Below are positions 62,713 through 64,000 of a stretch of 64,000 nucleotides of DNA, in pieces; positions within the stretch are counted from its first letter, which is position 1; each line of letters starts with the position of its first letter. The DNA lies in the NCBI RefSeq assembly GCF_001668625.1, contig NZ_LZLJ01000060.1, positions 1 through 64,000 on the forward strand. Direction: 5' to 3'. A program made the position numbers and the translations under genes. The notes below the pieces were generated by a model that made no database searches, was not told where the DNA came from, and saw only the letters and a program-made list of their open reading frames with translations. Origin of the DNA: Mycobacterium sp. 1274756.6. GTDB lineage: Bacteria > Actinomycetota > Actinomycetes > Mycobacteriales > Mycobacteriaceae.

Positions 62713-63120
62713 CTAGCCGGGCGCTTCCTCGAGCGCCGAACGGATGCCGGTGGCGGTGAAGTCGTCACCTTTCCACAGCAGCGGTTCGCGGGTATCGACT
62801 GCAAGCGCGTAGGACAGGCAGTCGCCGAAATTCAATCCGGCGGCGTGGCCGCTACCTTTGCCGAAATCGGCATAGGCCTGTCGGGCCAGTCGTGCCTGCC
62901 GCTCGGTGACTGGCTCGATGACGAAACCGGCTTCCTCGACCAGCTCGTCGAGTGCGCGGCTGATGACCGGATCACGTTGGGAATCCAGGACGATTCCGCA
63001 TTCGAGGTAGCTGGCCGCCGAAAGTTTCCGAGTCTCGGCGCTGACGATGGCACGGGCATAGAGCGCGGCGTCGTCTTCGGCCCGCAAGATCGCGACGATG
63101 GCCGACGTATCGGCGATCAC
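62713..63120 (-). CDS. vapC: Toxin of VapBC system, PIN-domain ribonuclease
   Basis: 135 residues with PIN acidic residues: [10 protein letters not shown] (Asp4), YLECGIVLD (Glu), [10 protein letters not shown] (Asp) and [13 protein letters not shown] (Asp). Metal-dependent RNase that attacks tRNA or rRNA when free of antitoxin. GTG start overlaps vapB by 4 nt. Most like the VapC28/VapC30 group by eye. Confidence 0.95.
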   Translation of the reverse strand: MIADTSAIVAILRAEDDAALYARAIVSAETRKLSAASYLECGIVLDSQRDPVISRALDELVEEAGFVIEPVTERQARLARQAYADFGKGSGHAAGLNFGDCLSYALAVDTREPLLWKGDDFTATGIRSALEEAPG

Positions 63121-63362
63121 GCCGGCAAACCCTGGTCGTCATAGAGCAGGGCCGCATGATCGAGCCGCTTGGTTTCGTCACTCATTCTGGCTGCGGCCCG
63201 ACGGCCGATGGCAAGAAGCCGGTCCTGCAGCTCGTCGCGCTGCAGTCGGGCGAGCCGTTCGTGCACGGCGATCGCCACCGCCTGGGCTTGAGACTCGCCG
63301 GTGATCGCCGCGAGCTGTTTGACGGCGGCATGGGTGTTCGAGTCTTTGATGTTCAACGCCAT
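63117..63362 (-). CDS. vapB: Antitoxin VapB (Rv0623-like)
   Basis: 81 residues: [29 protein letters not shown] is the DNA-binding N-terminus of the Rv0623-like (PSK_trans_fac) family, and the C-terminus YDDQGLPA binds VapC. AGAAAGG about 7 nt before ATG, inside the palindromic operator. Represses its own operon with VapC. Confidence 0.94.
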   Translation of the reverse strand: MALNIKDSNTHAAVKQLAAITGESQAQAVAIAVHERLARLQRDELQDRLLAIGRRAAARMSDETKRLDHAALLYDDQGLPA

Positions 63363-63363
63363 C

Positions 63364-63395
63364 TTGGTACCTTTCTACCGTCATGATGGTACCAA
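63364..63395. promoter_or_regulatory. Operator of vapBC: nested palindromes
   Basis: Outer perfect arms TTGGTACC (63364-63371) and GGTACCAA (63388-63395); inner TACCGTCA/TGATGGTA with one mismatch. It starts 2 nt upstream of vapB and covers its ribosome site. Confidence 0.75.
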
Positions 63396-63453
63396 CGTTT
63401 ACACCTGGTTGAATCATGTCGACGCACCCACCGGCGGCCCTACAGTGGTGGCC

Positions 63454-64000
63454 GTGGCGCCACACCCCGACCCGGAGAAGACCCTGGCGGCGATCCTGAC
63501 CGAACACGGGCCGCTGAGCGACGGGCAGATCGCGACCCAACTGGGTCAATCCGGGGTGGCCAACCCCGAAGACGTCATCGTCGACCTACTGGAGAACTAC
63601 AACGCGCCGGCCGGTCAGTTGCCCGATGAGCGCTGGGTGTGGTTGCCGACCCTGTTGGCCGGGCGGGTGTTCACCCATCGGCTCTCCGCCGACGAGATCG
63701 CCCACGATCTGCTGCCGGTCACCCCTGATCTGGACCCGGTCACCGAACTCTGCGAGCACGACGGCTACCAGCAGTTGACGAACGGCTCGCCGGTGCAGGT
63801 GGTCCTGCCAGAATTCGACGCGGCGTTGCTGGACCAGCGCGGCGTTCCGGCCGAGTTGCTCGGGTCCGGGGCCGGGCTGCTGCTGGAACCCCGGACTCTG
63901 GCAACGCTCGGGGTTGGCCCGGGGGATCTGGTCGGGGTTCGGTTGAGCGTCGACGGGCTGGTGCTGGAGCCGGTCACCGCGATCGCGCCGGCAAGCGCTG
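63454..64000 (+). CDS. Protein of unknown function, cut by window edge (Rv0628c position)
   Basis: 182 codons visible, open to the right edge. The start APHPDPEKTLAAILTEHGPLSDGQIATQLGQSG looks like a small winged-helix-like domain, followed by VWLPTLLAGRVFTHRL and a beta-rich stretch ([36 protein letters not shown]). GTG start 7 nt after TACAGT (63441-63446). Synteny (between recBCD and further genes) suggests Rv0628c; I recognise no functional domain with certainty. Confidence 0.75.
   Translation, partial: MAPHPDPEKTLAAILTEHGPLSDGQIATQLGQSGVANPEDVIVDLLENYNAPAGQLPDERWVWLPTLLAGRVFTHRLSADEIAHDLLPVTPDLDPVTELCEHDGYQQLTNGSPVQVVLPEFDAALLDQRGVPAELLGSGAGLLLEPRTLATLGVGPGDLVGVRLSVDGLVLEPVTAIAPASA

Noticed and set aside
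62445..62759. Open frame downstream of the methyltransferase gene
   Set aside because: No ribosome site, no domain, runs into vapC; treated as non-coding.

Overview
The window is GC-rich actinobacterial DNA from a member of the Mycobacteriaceae. It carries the mycolate genes hadABC and a cyclopropane-type mycolate methyltransferase, the Mce-transporter ATPase gene mceG/mkl, an M. tuberculosis-type rpoB-rpoC pair and an actinobacterial recC-recB-recD operon. From about 4.3 kb to the right edge, the gene order follows the M. tuberculosis Rv0685 to Rv0623 interval in reverse orientation. Some M. tuberculosis genes are missing and two blocks of accessory genes are inserted. No rRNA, CRISPR array, transposase or integrase was found.

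1-4.2 kb: the 5' part of a non-ribosomal peptide synthetase gene (condensation plus adenylation domain, running off the left edge), translationally coupled to an MbtH-like gene. A divergent methyltransferase gene of the phthiotriol/glycopeptidolipid O-methyltransferase type lies across a 713-bp gap. This end is visibly richer in A+T than the rest. The visible adenylation-pocket residues resemble a phenylalanine code, which fits the first module of a glycopeptidolipid-like synthetase.

4.3-8.7 kb: tuf, fusA, rpsG and rpsL (minus strand), with a triplicated fusA-tail sequence between tuf and fusA. 9-16.8 kb: a MscS channel, a TetR regulator with a palindromic operator, two exported DUF3060 proteins, an echA5/PaaX-like/echA4/fadE8 acyl-CoA operon and endonuclease IV. 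16.8-21.6 kb: two copies of an intergenic inverted-repeat element flank a region with a membrane protein, a secreted protein and a 940-residue ATPase-LuxR regulator.

21.6-32 kb: rpoC, rpoB, mceG, rplL and rplJ, with strong hairpin terminators, a TTGACG-17-CAATCT promoter for rpoB and an L10-type leader before rplJ. 32-35.5 kb: an ABC1-family kinase-like gene, a lipG hydrolase and one mycolate methyltransferase gene (plus strand). 35.6-40.4 kb: rplA, rplK, nusG, secE, tRNA-Trp, hadC, hadB, hadA, rpmG, tRNA-Met and tRNA-Thr (minus strand).

40.4-64 kb: a glyoxalase II-like hydrolase, a membrane protein and echA3. Then comes an inserted block: patatin, cyanase, a thioredoxin-fold lipoprotein, a CcdA protein fused in frame to a methyltransferase, another methyltransferase and a MESH1-like HD hydrolase. 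recC, recB and recD follow. A second inserted block holds a NYN-LOTUS protein, a Cu-only-like SOD, a haloalkane dehalogenase, small stress proteins, a TetR regulator, a thioesterase and a methyltransferase. The right end has a vapBC module and the start of an unidentified gene. Many genes have a TAnnnT-like -10 element 6-8 nt before the start codon, pointing to widespread leaderless transcription.
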